From assembly GCA_024500155.1 (NCBI GenBank), contig CM044868.1:41612165-41676164 (forward strand): 64,000 nt of DNA. The letters are read 5' to 3'. The notes beneath the pieces are model-generated. The model ran no database searches. It was given only the letters and a program-made list of their open reading frames with translations, and was not told the DNA's origin. The stretch is from Chenopodium formosanum (taxonomy: Eukaryota; Streptophyta; Magnoliopsida; Caryophyllales; Amaranthaceae). Both the position numbers and the translations under genes were made by a program. Below are positions 1 through 11,065 of this stretch, piece by piece (the first letter of the stretch is position 1; every line of letters begins with the position of its first letter).

Positions 1-113
1 CACTCAAAGGTAAAACATATCCACATTAGGCATCACTTTTTAAAAGATAATGTGGAGCAAGGGAATATTAAGTTAGAATTTTGCCATGCTGAAAATCAAA
101 TTGCAGATATTCT
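1..113 (+). pseudogene. Ty1/copia RNase H C-terminal fragment
   Basis: Frame 1 reads through from the window edge and gives the end of a copia RNase H: residues like HIRHHFLKDNV and a final ENQIADIL, matching the family pattern of a conserved histidine-rich helix followed by the ADxLTK motif. The frame is lost at about base 113, where an LTR beginning TG starts, so this is the target copy broken by the next insertion. Upstream sequence lies outside the window. The domain assignment is confident; the lineage within copia is not. Confidence 0.75.
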
Positions 114-842
114 TGTAGGAGTTTATAGGTACGAATGCGAAAAACATGAATCATATTCATATAGCACCTAATCCCAAGATCATGCATAACACATAAAGAA
201 TTATAATTAATACCTTTGAAGCGTGATTCCACGTGCGATCGAACAAGAACAAGGGAGATAAAGAACCTCAAGCGTGATTCCTCTACTTGGTCCACAGGCA
301 CAGATTAAGTCCTCCATTAATGCTAGTTAGTTGCAATCGAACACTTCAATTGACCTTCTATAGAGTAGAACGAGCAACGAACAAATCACGAACCACCACG
401 AAGGGAGGGGATTGGCATGTGGTACAGAGAGAGATAGAGGTTTTGGATTACTAGTTGCTTGGTGCACAATTAACTGTTAATTGTGTTGTATCATACAACC
501 CTAGGCATGGACTTTATTTATAGATCTCATATCTAAATAAGAGTCCATGACAAAGCCCAAATTCTAACTCTAATCTAACTATACTAGCCCAATCCAATTC
601 ATGATTGGTTACTTGTTCATGAGGCCCATAAATGGGCCTCTAACTTGCTTAACCCAATACCTTTGTTGTGTGACCTCATAGGATCCATTCTAGTGGGCTT
701 TGGACTATTTAACTAGCCTAAAGGTCAATGATAATAGTCTAGCAACAGATAATGACGACCCAAAAGAACAAACTTATTATCTCCATAATAGTGATCCTTG
801 ATATATCTAGAAATTGCACTTATCGAAGATAGAACTCCTTCA
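114..842 (-). repeat. LTR of a degraded copia-type element (3' LTR, minus orientation)
   Basis: The segment ends at 841-842 in CA, directly followed by the reverse complement of a copia polypurine tract (845-852 CTCCCACT, read AGTGGGAG on the minus strand). A minus-strand TATAAATA lies at 515-522, as expected for an LTR promoter reading leftward. The left end at 114 (TG) is inferred from loss of the RNase H frame and is less certain. No matching second LTR is in the window. Confidence 0.55.
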
Positions 843-2628
843 ATCTCCCACTTGTCTAAGAAAAGTGCACAATATTCAAATTCCTTAAGTCAATGTGTGT
901 CGATTTGATAATATGATTGCATCTCATGTCGTGATCATATTAATCTACAAATCTTTTCTTGAGAAACTGAGTTAGAATTACTAAACAAATTATTACTTTG
1001 TAATCCATTTGAGTACGGCCATACATTTTCTGAATTCTCCCTCCTCAAGGGGCCAAGACACATTCCTAATTAAATAGGTAGACTCAATCCAATCTTGTGG
1101 TAACCAAGGCTCCCACTCAAATCATGAGGTAACCAGGAAACACCCTTTATAATCTCCAGTTACGGGAAGACGTTTGAATGTACACAGTTACATCAATCAT
1201 TGAATGAAATCAATGTTCCACTCATGTCAAAGGAATCCACTAATATATCCAGAAGCTCTATACTTGAGCTTCAAAGTAGGTCTATAGTTCGATCATGCAT
1301 CATTCATGCATACCCATGTGATTGGCCGAGCTTCACTACGCTCCTATAGCCCAAGAAACAGCGTTATCCAATCAATCTTACATGCTAGTCCATTTAATGA
1401 GATCATTTATGTCCACTTTAATGACTCTAGACTAGGAACTGGAATAATGTATGGATTTTGTTCACCTATGGGGTTTCATTCACCAGGTTATTTAAATAAA
1501 TTAACCTGACGAGCCCATCAATCCATAATTATTTTGGACATTTTATTTAATCTTAAAACCACGATTAAATAAGATTGAAACTTTGTTTCAATTGATAAAC
1601 ATAATTCTGCAAATGAATGTATTACACATGTAACATGTTTTTCTCCAAAAACAAATACAACTTCTAATTACATCATTTGACTCAATCCAGTTTCATTAGC
1701 ATGTTTCTCATGCTTTGGAAATGGAAGGGGTTTACTAAGTAGAGTTCATGAGACATTCTCATAAACATGAATTTTGCAATTTCTAAATCTTATAATCATT
1801 TTCATCTCCATACACTAAGAATTTTCTTTTCCCTTCCGCAAGGAACTCTGGAATTTCTAATTTGTATTCCAACGTTATATTGGATTTTGATTGAAATCTA
1901 TCATCACTTTTTCTTTTTCTTCTTCTTTTTTTTTTTGAAGAAATCATCACTTTTTCTTAAAACGCGTGAATCAAATAGACGAGTATAGTCCATGACATGC
2001 ATGATGCATCCTTTGTATATTGCATAAGGATCATCACTCAAAACATTAATTTCATAAACCTTTTTCAAAGCATTGAATCATTAAACAATGTGCCATGTTA
2101 TATGAAATTGAAACTATTTCAATATAATGTTGAACCTCATAAGAATATTATCAATATAAGCTTCTTAACCAAACTCAAACATCCTTCGAGACCTATCTCT
2201 ATAGATCTTGAATCCCAAATGTACTCATCATCCTCTTCAAGGTTTTTCATACAAAATGCACTATCCATCACTTGACTCTTCAAGAAATGAATAATTTGCT
2301 CTTTATATTAGACCAAGAAGACTTCATAGCTCCCACTTAACATCTTGTATACATAATATCTTCATTTTGTGAGAACATCAATCAATTTTGATTAACTCAC
2401 AAAATTAAGAACATCAACTCCCTGATGCTAACTTTAATCCATTAAGGATCTTTTATGCATCCCTAGGATTATTGTTTTTCAATCTTTTGATTGTATCATA
2501 TACAAATATTCTTTCATGAACAATTTCAAGAAAGCGTTTTGAAATCCATCTACCAAATCTCATATGGAAGAAATCACTAGAATATCTTTAATAGATCTTT
2601 GCAACATGACTAATGTAAAGGTTTCATC
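843..2628 (-). pseudogene. Decayed copia internal region (pol remnants), 3' part
   Basis: Minus-strand translation in shifting frames recalls copia reverse transcriptase. A YDETFT-like stretch is followed by an IKDILVIS-like helix near 2560-2633, and a later segment near 2190-2220 reads LGFKIYRDRS, the block downstream of the catalytic motif in plant copia RT. The order on the minus strand is correct (RT at the right, PPT and LTR at the left). Many stops and frameshifts make it non-functional. A low-complexity T/C-rich tract is at 1906-1937. The region is interrupted at 2629 by element A and resumes at 14325. Confidence 0.6.
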
Positions 2629-2633
2629 GTAAT
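2629..2633. repeat. Target-site duplication of element A (left copy)
   Basis: The sequence is gtaat, identical to 14320-14324, flanking TG...CA LTR ends. Confidence 0.95.
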
Positions 2634-3292
2634 TGTTTCGGGGGTTTTTGTCCCTCGGGAGAGTTACAACACTGAAACTGGATTCAACTGAGGATGCCTG
2701 TACCTGCAAAGCAAACGGACCGCCGAATGGTCGGTGGTCCGCCTCCGAAGATTAAGTTAGTAAATGTTCGGAAATAAAACGTGCGGAAGTAAAGTTATCT
2801 GCTTGGATTCCAAGCTCAGGTAAAGTGCTGTGTGTTCTTTGAAAATGACAACTCTGTGGTAAGTGACGTATTGTCTCGTATTGCATGTCAAAAGTTCTCT
2901 CTTTTTTTTTGTTGTTGTTGTGTTGTCGTCATAAATGACATAATGTCCCTATTTATAGGGTCCTCTTGAAAAGTGTGCCTTCCTAGGATCTGGTGACCTA
3001 GGATTTAGGTCACGCCGTTTTGCGGCGCCTTGGGATTTGGGCCTTAGAAGGCCGCCATCCCAGGGCCAATGCCTGAGTGACACGTGTCACTGTGCCCAAT
3101 GGATTTTGAAGCACTTTTTGTGTGACACGTGTTGCCACCTGAATGGTCCCTGCTGGACCTTCAGTCCACATAGGACGGAGAAGAGTCCTCCTTCCACGTG
3201 TCATCATTCCATAGGTCCAAATGGCACCTATATGGAGGACACGTGGCACTTTCTGATTGGGCCACTTGGCCGGGTATAAAATACCCAAATCA
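2634..3292 (-). repeat. Element A 3' LTR
   Basis: It begins TGTTTCGG at 2634 and ends in CA at 3291-3292, and it aligns along its whole length with 13661-14319. A minus-strand CTATAAATAG is at 2949-2958. Four CACGTG G-box cores lie at 3081, 3126, 3195 and 3240, in what is U3 for leftward transcription. Confidence 0.93.
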
Positions 3293-3303
3293 TTTGCCCC
3301 TCA
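3293..3303 (-). other. Element A polypurine tract
   Basis: The minus-strand sequence is GAGGGGCAAA directly upstream of the 3' LTR. The same motif, as GAGGAGCAAA, precedes the element B 3' LTR. Confidence 0.75.
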
Positions 3304-3405
3304 CAGGGGCCACGTGCATTGCATGTGACTCCTGTGACAGGTGTCAGTATCTGAGTGATCAGATTCGAAAATTTACTAGAGGGAAAAAATTAGGGTTTTA
3401 CCCCC

Positions 3406-3413
3406 TATAAATA
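3406..3413 (+). promoter_or_regulatory. Predicted TATA box of the antisense gene of element A
   Basis: TATAAATA lies on the plus strand in a C-rich context just inside the 3' LTR, with a CACGTG at 3311-3316 about 90 bp upstream. Expected transcription start is about 3435. A 5'-UTR exon to 3587, a conserved donor (AAG, GTAAC) and an acceptor at 3788-3789 would then lead to ATG 3796. This is inferred from sequence only; no transcript data are available. Confidence 0.6.
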
Positions 3414-3795
3414 GTAAGGTTTGACCCCCCTTCTTGAATTTACACCTTGGCGAATCTTTGGAGAATCTTGGACTTTTTGACTTAAAGAATCTCAAAATTC
3501 CCTAAGCGTTTTTCAAGCATCCGACACTTGGCTACCAGTTCGACTGCTCTTTAGTCAACCAGGCGTCTTTCTCCCTTCTTCTTAAAGGTAACGCCTGTAT
3601 TTTCATTTTATTCTTCATTTTTTCTTTGTTTTCGAAAAAATGGTTCCCCAATTGCATGCGGCACGGCGTAGGATAGTGATCAGCCGGTCACCGGGGACGG
3701 CTGAGTCTAGAACTAGCAGTGCCGAATGCTTGGCCAAAGATCCTGCTTTGCGAACTTCTCCGAATCCGACCGTTTCCGTGTCTGTGCAGGACACT

Positions 3796-6570
3796 ATGGC
3801 CAGGACCAAAAGAACGACAAGGCAGTGTAGCTCCGATGGAGTTTTCTTCCATTCGGACGGGTCGACTGTGTATTCAGACGGCTCAATAAGAGTGCCTCAA
3901 AGTGAGCTATCGGAACACCCTGACATCCCTTCCTATCTTCCTCCAACCCCCACCTACTACCATTCGCCCACATCCAGTGGAACTCCCAGTGATGGAATCC
4001 TGGGGGAGGCGGATGAAGAATATCAACCCGGGCCTTCTGGACAGGCGCCGGAAGAGAGTCTAGGGGAGGACCCCGCTGGCACAAGTCGGCGGTCCCCTAG
4101 CTCTGATGAGAGCTCTGATGGCGAGTCGGCCTCGTCATCTTCTACAGAGAATGCCTCCGTAACTTCATAGGAGGCTAGATCGAACATAGATTCTGCCATA
4201 GAGTCCCTGGCAGTGGATAGGGGGGAAAGCTGGGCCGAGCCGAGTGCTTCCAGGCGCTTGGAGAGAGCCCCCTACTATCAGCATGTTCCGCCAGGCAGGC
4301 GGAGCGCCATGGCATCCGGCCTTGCCAATTTTAGGCGCAAGGTCGTCCTAGGCTATGGCTACACTTTGTCGGTCCCTAACGAGGGCGACACCATAACCTA
4401 GCCGAGCCTGGCCAGCTATCAAGACAAAGCATTCGGCTGCTATGAAGCGGCCTTCCAGGCTGGCCTCCGCTTCCCTCTCCATCCGGCCGTGGAGAGGATA
4501 TTGGACGGATACCAACTGGGTATCTGGCAACTTGTACCCAACTCCTGGATCAATATTCTGGGGTACGTTGCCGCCTGTGAGATGCTGCAGGTGGAGGCGA
4601 GCTTTGAAGCATTCGCCCACATGCACTATCTGAGCAGGGCGCCTGCTAGGGGCAGTGAAGGCTGGTACACCTTGACCACTTGCAAGGGGTACATGATGGC
4701 TGTTGGCAAAGAGAACAAGTGGAAAGACTGGAGGACTAAGTTTTATATAGTCAAGTCTGCTGACAGCCGCCTGAACCAAAAGTATAACAGGTGGAATAAG
4801 GATCCGCCTCTCCTAGCAGGCCGGAGTGCATTGCCGCCTATTCCCAAGCAGGCAAAGGAGGAGATCATGGACGCGGGGTTGTTTACCGTGTCCGTGTGGA
4901 CGGACGATGAGGGGGACAAGGAGGTCACCCCTCAATGCTATCTCCCTTTGTACAAGTGGTTTGAAGAAGGGACATTCTTAGCCGCCTGTGGGCTAAGTTC
5001 TGAGATGCCGAGAGGTAGTCGGCCCTCTGTTTTATATGCAATTTACTTCTGCTTTTCAGTACTTGTTTAATGATGCTAATCACTTGTTCATTTTTGCAGA
5101 CAAAGCAATGGAAAAGCTCTCGGCCACAAGGAAGCCGGCTGTATCTGCTGCTCGATACAGGTCGAATGTTTTAAACAGGGCAGAAGTAACCACTCGCACC
5201 AAAGTGGACGAGCAGAAAACTGGCGGCACCTCCAAGGTAGAAAATTGTTATACTTTCATTTCTGACCAATATTAAATTTGCCCGAATGATTTCTAACTCG
5301 CGTTTATCTTGTGTTGATGTAGGGTACGCCTTCCAAATCTCCTTCAAAACCATCCGACCCTAAAATCCAAAAGACAAGGGCGGGTGATGTGAGCGCATCC
5401 GGCAAGGGCGGCCGGAAGCACATTGCTCATAAGCCCCAAAAGGGCCCAGACGCCTCTTCTCTCAATGCTGAAAAGGAGATCAGCAAACCGAATGCCCAGA
5501 GGGCATCAAAGGGTGGCTTTAAGCAACCCACCACTGCTGTCGGCTCAGCGGGAGAGAAGAGGAGCCTGGGGAGAGAGGAGGAACAGAAGGACGACGGTAA
5601 AATCCATTCGCCCTTATTGTTCTTCCATTTAGATGTACTTGAGTTATTTTTTCTAACTTTCTCTCCTTCTTAGTTCCTGTGCAGAGGCCGACTATAGTCC
5701 AGATGGCCAAGTCCATGCTGAGGGCGGTTGATCCTGACGACAAGGCGTCTGTCAGAGGAGTCGGCACCCTTGACTTGGATGGCATCTTGGGGAACCTCTG
5801 CGAGGTATGAGTCTTAGCTCAAGCAATTTTTTTATTCAGCGTTATTTCTTTTTCCGCCTGGTTTTAACCATTCGGTTCTTTTGCAGGCCATGCTGCGCGT
5901 CCAAGGGCTCAGGCAACCCCTCAAGGAGAAATCCAAAGAGGTAACAGTCGCCAAAGCTCGGGCCGAGTCCGCCTTGGATCGAGCTCAATTTGATATTGCT
6001 CAGAATGAGTATCTGACGCTTGATATGATGTATTCGCAGGCGGAAGCCAATATGCAAGTGAAGAAGGACCTGGACTCGGCCCGCCTGCGCATCACTTCCC
6101 TTAAGAAAGAGATTACAACTCTTAAGGAGAAGCTCGAGCCTCTTCAAGATGCCAAAGAAGAGGCCGAGAGGGCCAAGCAGAAGGTGGGCCGCCTGGAGCA
6201 GCGCCTCAGCAACCAGGAGCATCAGCTGAAGTCCAAGTTTGAGTCCGTGGCTGATCAAGAGAGAGAGGCTCTTGTTAAGCAAATGATGAGCGATTATGAA
6301 GCCATCATGCGGGACACTTGGGCGGCTGTACAGCCGGACTCGGACTATCAGATTTGGAAATCCGAATTTGACGAAGCCAGCAAAGCATTCGACGCTCGCC
6401 TTATTGAAGAGGCTGAGAATGCTGAGGCCGAGGAAAGTTCTGGGTCCGACTCTTCTGGGGAGTCGTCCTCGGGCGGCGAGGAGGAGGATCAGGCGGAGGA
6501 GCCAGAGAAAAAGGAGGAAGAGCAGTCGAAGGACGACAAGTCGGCTGCCACTGAAGAGGCTCTCCCCTGA
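3796..6570 (+). pseudogene. Antisense spliced gene of element A (Transposase_28-like, coiled coil, acidic tail)
   Basis: This convergent gene is opposite to gag-pol. The predicted coding exons 3796-5014, 5100-5236, 5323-5596, 5674-5804 and 5887-6570 have GT-AG ends and sum to 815 codons in one phase. A longer frame opens at ATG 3640, but a conserved 5'-UTR intron (3588-3789; donor and acceptor also present in element B) favours ATG 3796. The N-terminus reads MARTKRTTRQ, like the histone H3 tail. An LVPNSWINILGYV-type block with a GWYTL motif resembles the Pfam family for gypsy-type Transposase_28. The C-terminal exon is a long coiled coil followed by a Ser/Asp/Glu-rich acidic tail. In-frame TAG codons at 4168 and 4399 break this copy. 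Function is unknown; similar extra ORFs are known in Tat elements. Confidence 0.75.
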
Positions 6571-7814
6571 TCACTTAAGCTTTTTTATGCTTTTCTGCGG
6601 CCGAATGGCCATGTACTTTTCTTTTCCAGCCTGCGTGCCGAGTATTTGTATCTTTACCGACCGAGGGGTCGGGTAATTTGACAATCTTTCTGGCTTTGCC
6701 AGATAACAATCTTAACCAATCGTCAGGTGACGATTGGTCTTTTTAATTTGAATCATTCGGCCATTTGGCTGAAGTTATCCATATAGTTGTCCTTTGCATT
6801 TTGAATTTTTCATTGCATGTTTTTGGCTAAGTATTATAACCTGTATATCATGCGAATGTTCTTGCCCCTGGACGGATGTCGAGTGGTTTCGGTTCATTGG
6901 ATTGATTGGCTTAGAAATTTTTGATACTTAGAAGAGTATGCATGGTTTCTAAGTCAATCAATCACTATGGTGATTGCCCCAAACCACGCGGCAGACGTCC
7001 ATCCAGAATTGGCAAACATAAAGTGTTCATTCGGCCATTGGCTCGAACTAACTCAAATTTCCAGCTTAGCTAATTTGCTAAGGGTAAACCTCTGCCTGTT
7101 CCGCCCCATAAGCAAAAACAAGCGCCTCCGGCCATAGGCCTCTTTGAGATAAAATGCTTCAGTAAGTGTTTAGTTAACTTAACTTGTATATTAATCAAAT
7201 ATTCCGCCTGTTTCGCCCCTGAGCAATAATAGGCGCATCCGGCTTTATGCCTCGCTTAGCCTCTACTTATGAAACAGTGACCATTTCTGAACTGCGCTAG
7301 ATAGAAATTTCAGGTCTTTTAGATTTCACTTTCGATTAAAACAAACGACTGCGAATGTTGCCTTAGCATTCGGTAGGGCCGCTTGATATATTCGTAGAGA
7401 AATGTGTCATCCAAATGGGAGATGCTTCTCCTCGACGAATTCGCCCAAATGGACGTCGCCGGTTATCTGACTCATGTTGGAGCAGACTGTGACCATTCGG
7501 TCTCTTTTTGTTTATTAATATCAGGCCATGGGCCTCATCATGATTTTATCTGGCCTTAGGCCTCTTTAATGATTTGTCAAGTGTTGGTGTAAACTTGATG
7601 AATTTCGTAGGAACGACTGTTCTAAAACAATCGGCTCCTTCAGAGGGATTGGGACGTCTGCTGTTGGAACAGACGCTTTCCAAACATATTGGCCGTCTGT
7701 ATTTGGTACATGCGACACTTAAAAAACTTAAATAAAAAGATAAGTTGAGAAATGAAGGCATATTCTCATTAACAATATGTGAGATTTACAAAATTGAGGT
7801 CTTTTCATTCGTAC
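6571..7814. other. Element A non-coding region between convergent genes
   Basis: There is no ORF of the element's own families here. It lies between the stop of the antisense gene and the integrase stop. It contains the conserved hairpin (6870-7000) and several GCC/CGGCC-rich short motifs shared with elements B and D, but the clear 83-bp repeat of element B is not recognisable. Confidence 0.7.
6870..7000. other. Conserved long imperfect hairpin (element A copy)
   Basis: The outer arms GGACGGATGTCGAGTGG and the complement of its partner ending at 7000 pair. The inner arms GGATTGATTGGCTTAG (6899-) and CTAAGTCAATCAATC (6949-) pair around a roughly 35-nt loop. The same structure with different bases occurs at 32144-32277 and 62105-62237. 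It starts 300 bp after the antisense stop codon. Confidence 0.75.
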
Positions 7815-10800
7815 TTAGAAGTAGTACTTTTTCAAGTTGTCTACATTCCAAGTTCTGGGCAGCTGCCTGCCGTCTGGTTCTTCCATGCGGTAGGTGCCGT
7901 CTCTTACCTCCTCATAAATTCGGTAGGGGCCTTCCCAATTTGGGGTTAGCTTTCCCTGTTCATTCGCCCTACCGACTGCCTCCATTTTCCGTAGCACAAA
8001 GTCCCCCACTTTGAGAGGACGCTTGTGTACTCTTTTGTTGTAAGCCCGAGTCATTCTCAGACGGTATATCTCATGACGCAAGGCAGCATTGCCCCTGCGC
8101 TCTGGAAGTGAGTCCAATGCTAGGCGCATGGCCTCCCAATTTGCCCCTTCATCATACAACATGATTCGAAGGGTCGGCTCATAGTGCTCAATGGGCAGAA
8201 CAGCTTCTGCACCATACACCATTAGGAATGGGGTTTTCCCGTTGCCCCTTTAGCAGTCGTTCTGATGGACCAAAGGACGTGTGGTAATTCATCCGCCCAA
8301 AGGCCACCAGCCCGCTCAATCTTCTTTTTAATCCCGTTTGAGATTAACTTGTTGAAGGCTTCGACCTGGCCGTTTGCTTGCGGCCGGCCGACTGATGCGA
8401 AGAAGCTTGAGACCCCCTGGTCTCCCAGCCAAGTCTTGAGTTGAGGCGTCTCAAATTGAGGACCATTGTCAAAAACCATAGACATGGGCACCCCGAAACG
8501 AGTGATTATGTTCCTCCAAACAAAGGAAATGACGTCTTTAGTCTTGATGTTTTTGACTGCCTCTGCCTCTACCCACTTGGTAAAGTAATCCACAGCCACC
8601 AATATATAGCGCTTGCCGCCTGGTGCAGTTGTATATGGCCCCAGAATGTCCATGCCCCATTTGGCAAAGGGTATTGGGCTGTGGATGGCCGTCAGGTCTG
8701 TAGCCGGACGATGGATGAGCTTGCCAAATTTTTGGCACTTGTCACATTTTTTCACCATTTCCATGGCGTCCGACTCCAGAGTTGGCCAAAAGTAAAGCCG
8801 CCTGGCCTTGGCCGCGAGGGATCTGCCGCCTATATGGGAGACGCAGAATCCCGAATGCAACTCTTCGAGAACTTCCTTCCCCTTTTCAGGGGTAACACAC
8901 TTCAACAGGGGTTTCAAAAAGCCAGCCCTAAAGAGCTCTCCTTGCCGCAACTCGAAGTTAGCTGCTCGTTTTTTTAGAACAGCCGCCTCCCGTGGTGAGT
9001 CGGGGAGCGTGCCGTCTGCAAGATAGGTCCGGATGCTGTCCATCCAAGTTGAGCTTCGGTCAAGAATTCCAATGGGGTCTTCCATAGATATACTTCTTTT
9101 TTCCATGACCTCCCAGAAGACTGACCGAGGCGTTTCACAGGAGGCGGATGATGCCAACTTGGACAGAGCATCCGCCTGATTGTTTGAAGACCTGGCCACC
9201 TGAGTTAGATGAAATTCTTCAAGTGACCCAACTTCACTCTTGACCGCCTGCAAATATTTTATCATGGCCGGATGAGTGGCCTCGTACGTTCCATTAACCT
9301 GGAGTACGACCAGTTGAGAGTCAGAGCAGGCGTATATCTTCTTCGCCCCTGCCGTCTTGCAATACCGGATGCCGGCCAGCAGGGCCTCATACTCGGCCTC
9401 ATTATTAGAGACCTGAAACTTGAACCGCAGTGCGTATTCGTACTTATCTCCTTCAGGAGATTGACAGATAATCCCCGCACCACAGCCGTTCACAGTGGAG
9501 CTCCCATCCACATACACTTTCCAGACCTGGTCCGTATTGTCCGGAACAACCGGCCTTGTCATTTTGACAATAAAGTCAGCGAATGCTTGTCCCTTTATTG
9601 CCTTCCTTGATTCATAAGTGATTTCTAATCCTTGTATTTCAATTGCCCATTTGAGCATTCGTCCAGAAGACTCCAAGGTTGTGAGTGGCCGTTTGATCGG
9701 TTGGTCAGTATAGACCTCTACCGCATGCGCCAAGAAGTAAGGTTTAAGCTTCTTGATGGCCATGTAAAGGGAAAGGCCGAATTTCTCAACCATGGGGTAC
9801 CGAACCTCCGCATTTCTCAAAACATGGCTTATGAAATACACCGGGAGCTGGATGCCGTCTCTTTCAGCTAAGAGGACAGCACTGAGGGCATGATCAGAGA
9901 CGGCTAAGTACATGAAGAGCTTCTCTTTAGGCAAAGGGCTGACAAGCCTCGACAAAGAGTGCAGATGAGTTTTTAGCCTTTGAAAGGCCGCCTCTGCATC
10001 ATCCCCCTATTCAAAGTTTGTCTTCTTTTTGATTGCCTGGAAAAAAGTAGAGACACTTGTCGCCTGAACGGCTGAGGAATCTCCCCAGGGCCGCCAAACA
10101 ACCTGTTAGTTTTTGCACTTCCTTCACAGTACGGGGCGACTGCATGTCGATTACCGCCTGTATTTTCTCAGGGTTGGCCTCTATTCCTCTTTGGTCAATC
10201 AAAAATCCAAGAAACTTCCCAGACTCAACACCAAAGACACACTTTTTTGGGTTAAGCATGACCTTGTGCCGCCTGAGTGTGGCGAATGTTTCTTGGAGAT
10301 CAGCCAGGTGATCCACCTGCTGTTTGGATTTGACTATCATATCATCAATGTACGCCTCTACATTCCTTCTGATTTGATTAATGAAGACCGTATTAATCAT
10401 TCGTTGGAAGGTAGCAGGCGCATTCTTCAAACCAAACGGCATCACCGTATAACAGAACAACCCCTGATCGGTGACGAATGCCGTCTTTTCTTGATCTTTT
10501 TTCCACAGGGGGATCTGATGGAAACCTGAATAGGCGTCCATGAAACTCATCAGGGCATGTCCGGCTGTTGAGTCGACCAGACTGTCGATCTTAGGCAGTG
10601 GATAGCTATCCTTTGGACATGCCTTATTAAGGCTGTGTAATCAACACACATCCGCCAAGTTCCATTCGGCTTTTTTACTAACACAACGTTAGCTACCCAC
10701 TCAGGGAAGTTGCACGGCCGAATGAACTTGGCATCTAACAGCTTTTTTACTTCGGCAGCTGCCACCTGACTTCTTTCTTCGCCGTGGTTTCTTTTCTTTT

Positions 10801-11062
10801 GCCGGATGGGCTTCTTTTTAGGATCCACGGCGAGTTTGTGGACAGCGAGATCCGGGCTGATGCCTGGCATCTCCTCCACTTTAAAGGCAAAGATGTCTTT
10901 GAATTCCTTGAGTAGCTGGTGAAGGCTTTCACCCAGTTTTGCAAATGCAACCGTCCCCACCTTAACAGTCCGTTCTGGACGGCTGTCGTCTAGAGGGATG
11001 TCAATGTGCTCACCAGCAGGCTGGGGACGGAGATCATCCGACCGTTCCCCGGTCAGTGATTG
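7815..11062 (-). pseudogene. Element A pol: RT, RNase H, archaeal-type RNase H, integrase
   Basis: It follows the UAG at 11063 in the same frame. RT shows a YIDDM catalytic motif at 10338-10352. A gypsy RNase H is followed by a second RNase H with VYVDGSS, NNEAEYEALL, SDSQLVV and NNQADALSKLA, carrying the D, E, D and D metal ligands of the archaeal type typical of Tat elements. Integrase has the HHCC finger (CDKC) and the catalytic residues in MDILGP, FDNGPQF and QVEAF, and ends KKYYF. Defects are a one-base deletion near 10631, an extra T near 10035 followed by a TAG, and a one-base deletion near 8245. The aRNase H and integrase core are otherwise open. It would copy and integrate the element's cDNA in virus-like particles. 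Confidence 0.88.
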
Positions 11063-11065
11063 CTA
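11057..11065 (-). promoter_or_regulatory. In-frame UAG with readthrough context at the gag-pro/pol boundary (A)
   Basis: The minus strand reads CAA TAG CAA TCA. UAG is followed by CARYYA, the context known to permit ribosomal readthrough in tobamoviruses. The frame on both sides is open and conserved in elements B and D. Confidence 0.7.

Noticed and set aside
1306..2275. Open frames of 67-92 codons on the plus strand in the left copia remnant
   Set aside because: The coding remnants of the element are on the minus strand; these frames show no motif.
3010..3288. Open frames on both strands inside the element A LTR, repeated at 14037-14333
   Set aside because: They lie wholly within non-coding LTR sequence and exist because the LTR is GC-rich; no family features.
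3640..3795. Upstream in-frame ATG as start of the element A antisense protein
   Set aside because: The interval falls in a predicted 5'-UTR intron whose donor and acceptor are conserved in element B; kept only as an alternative start.
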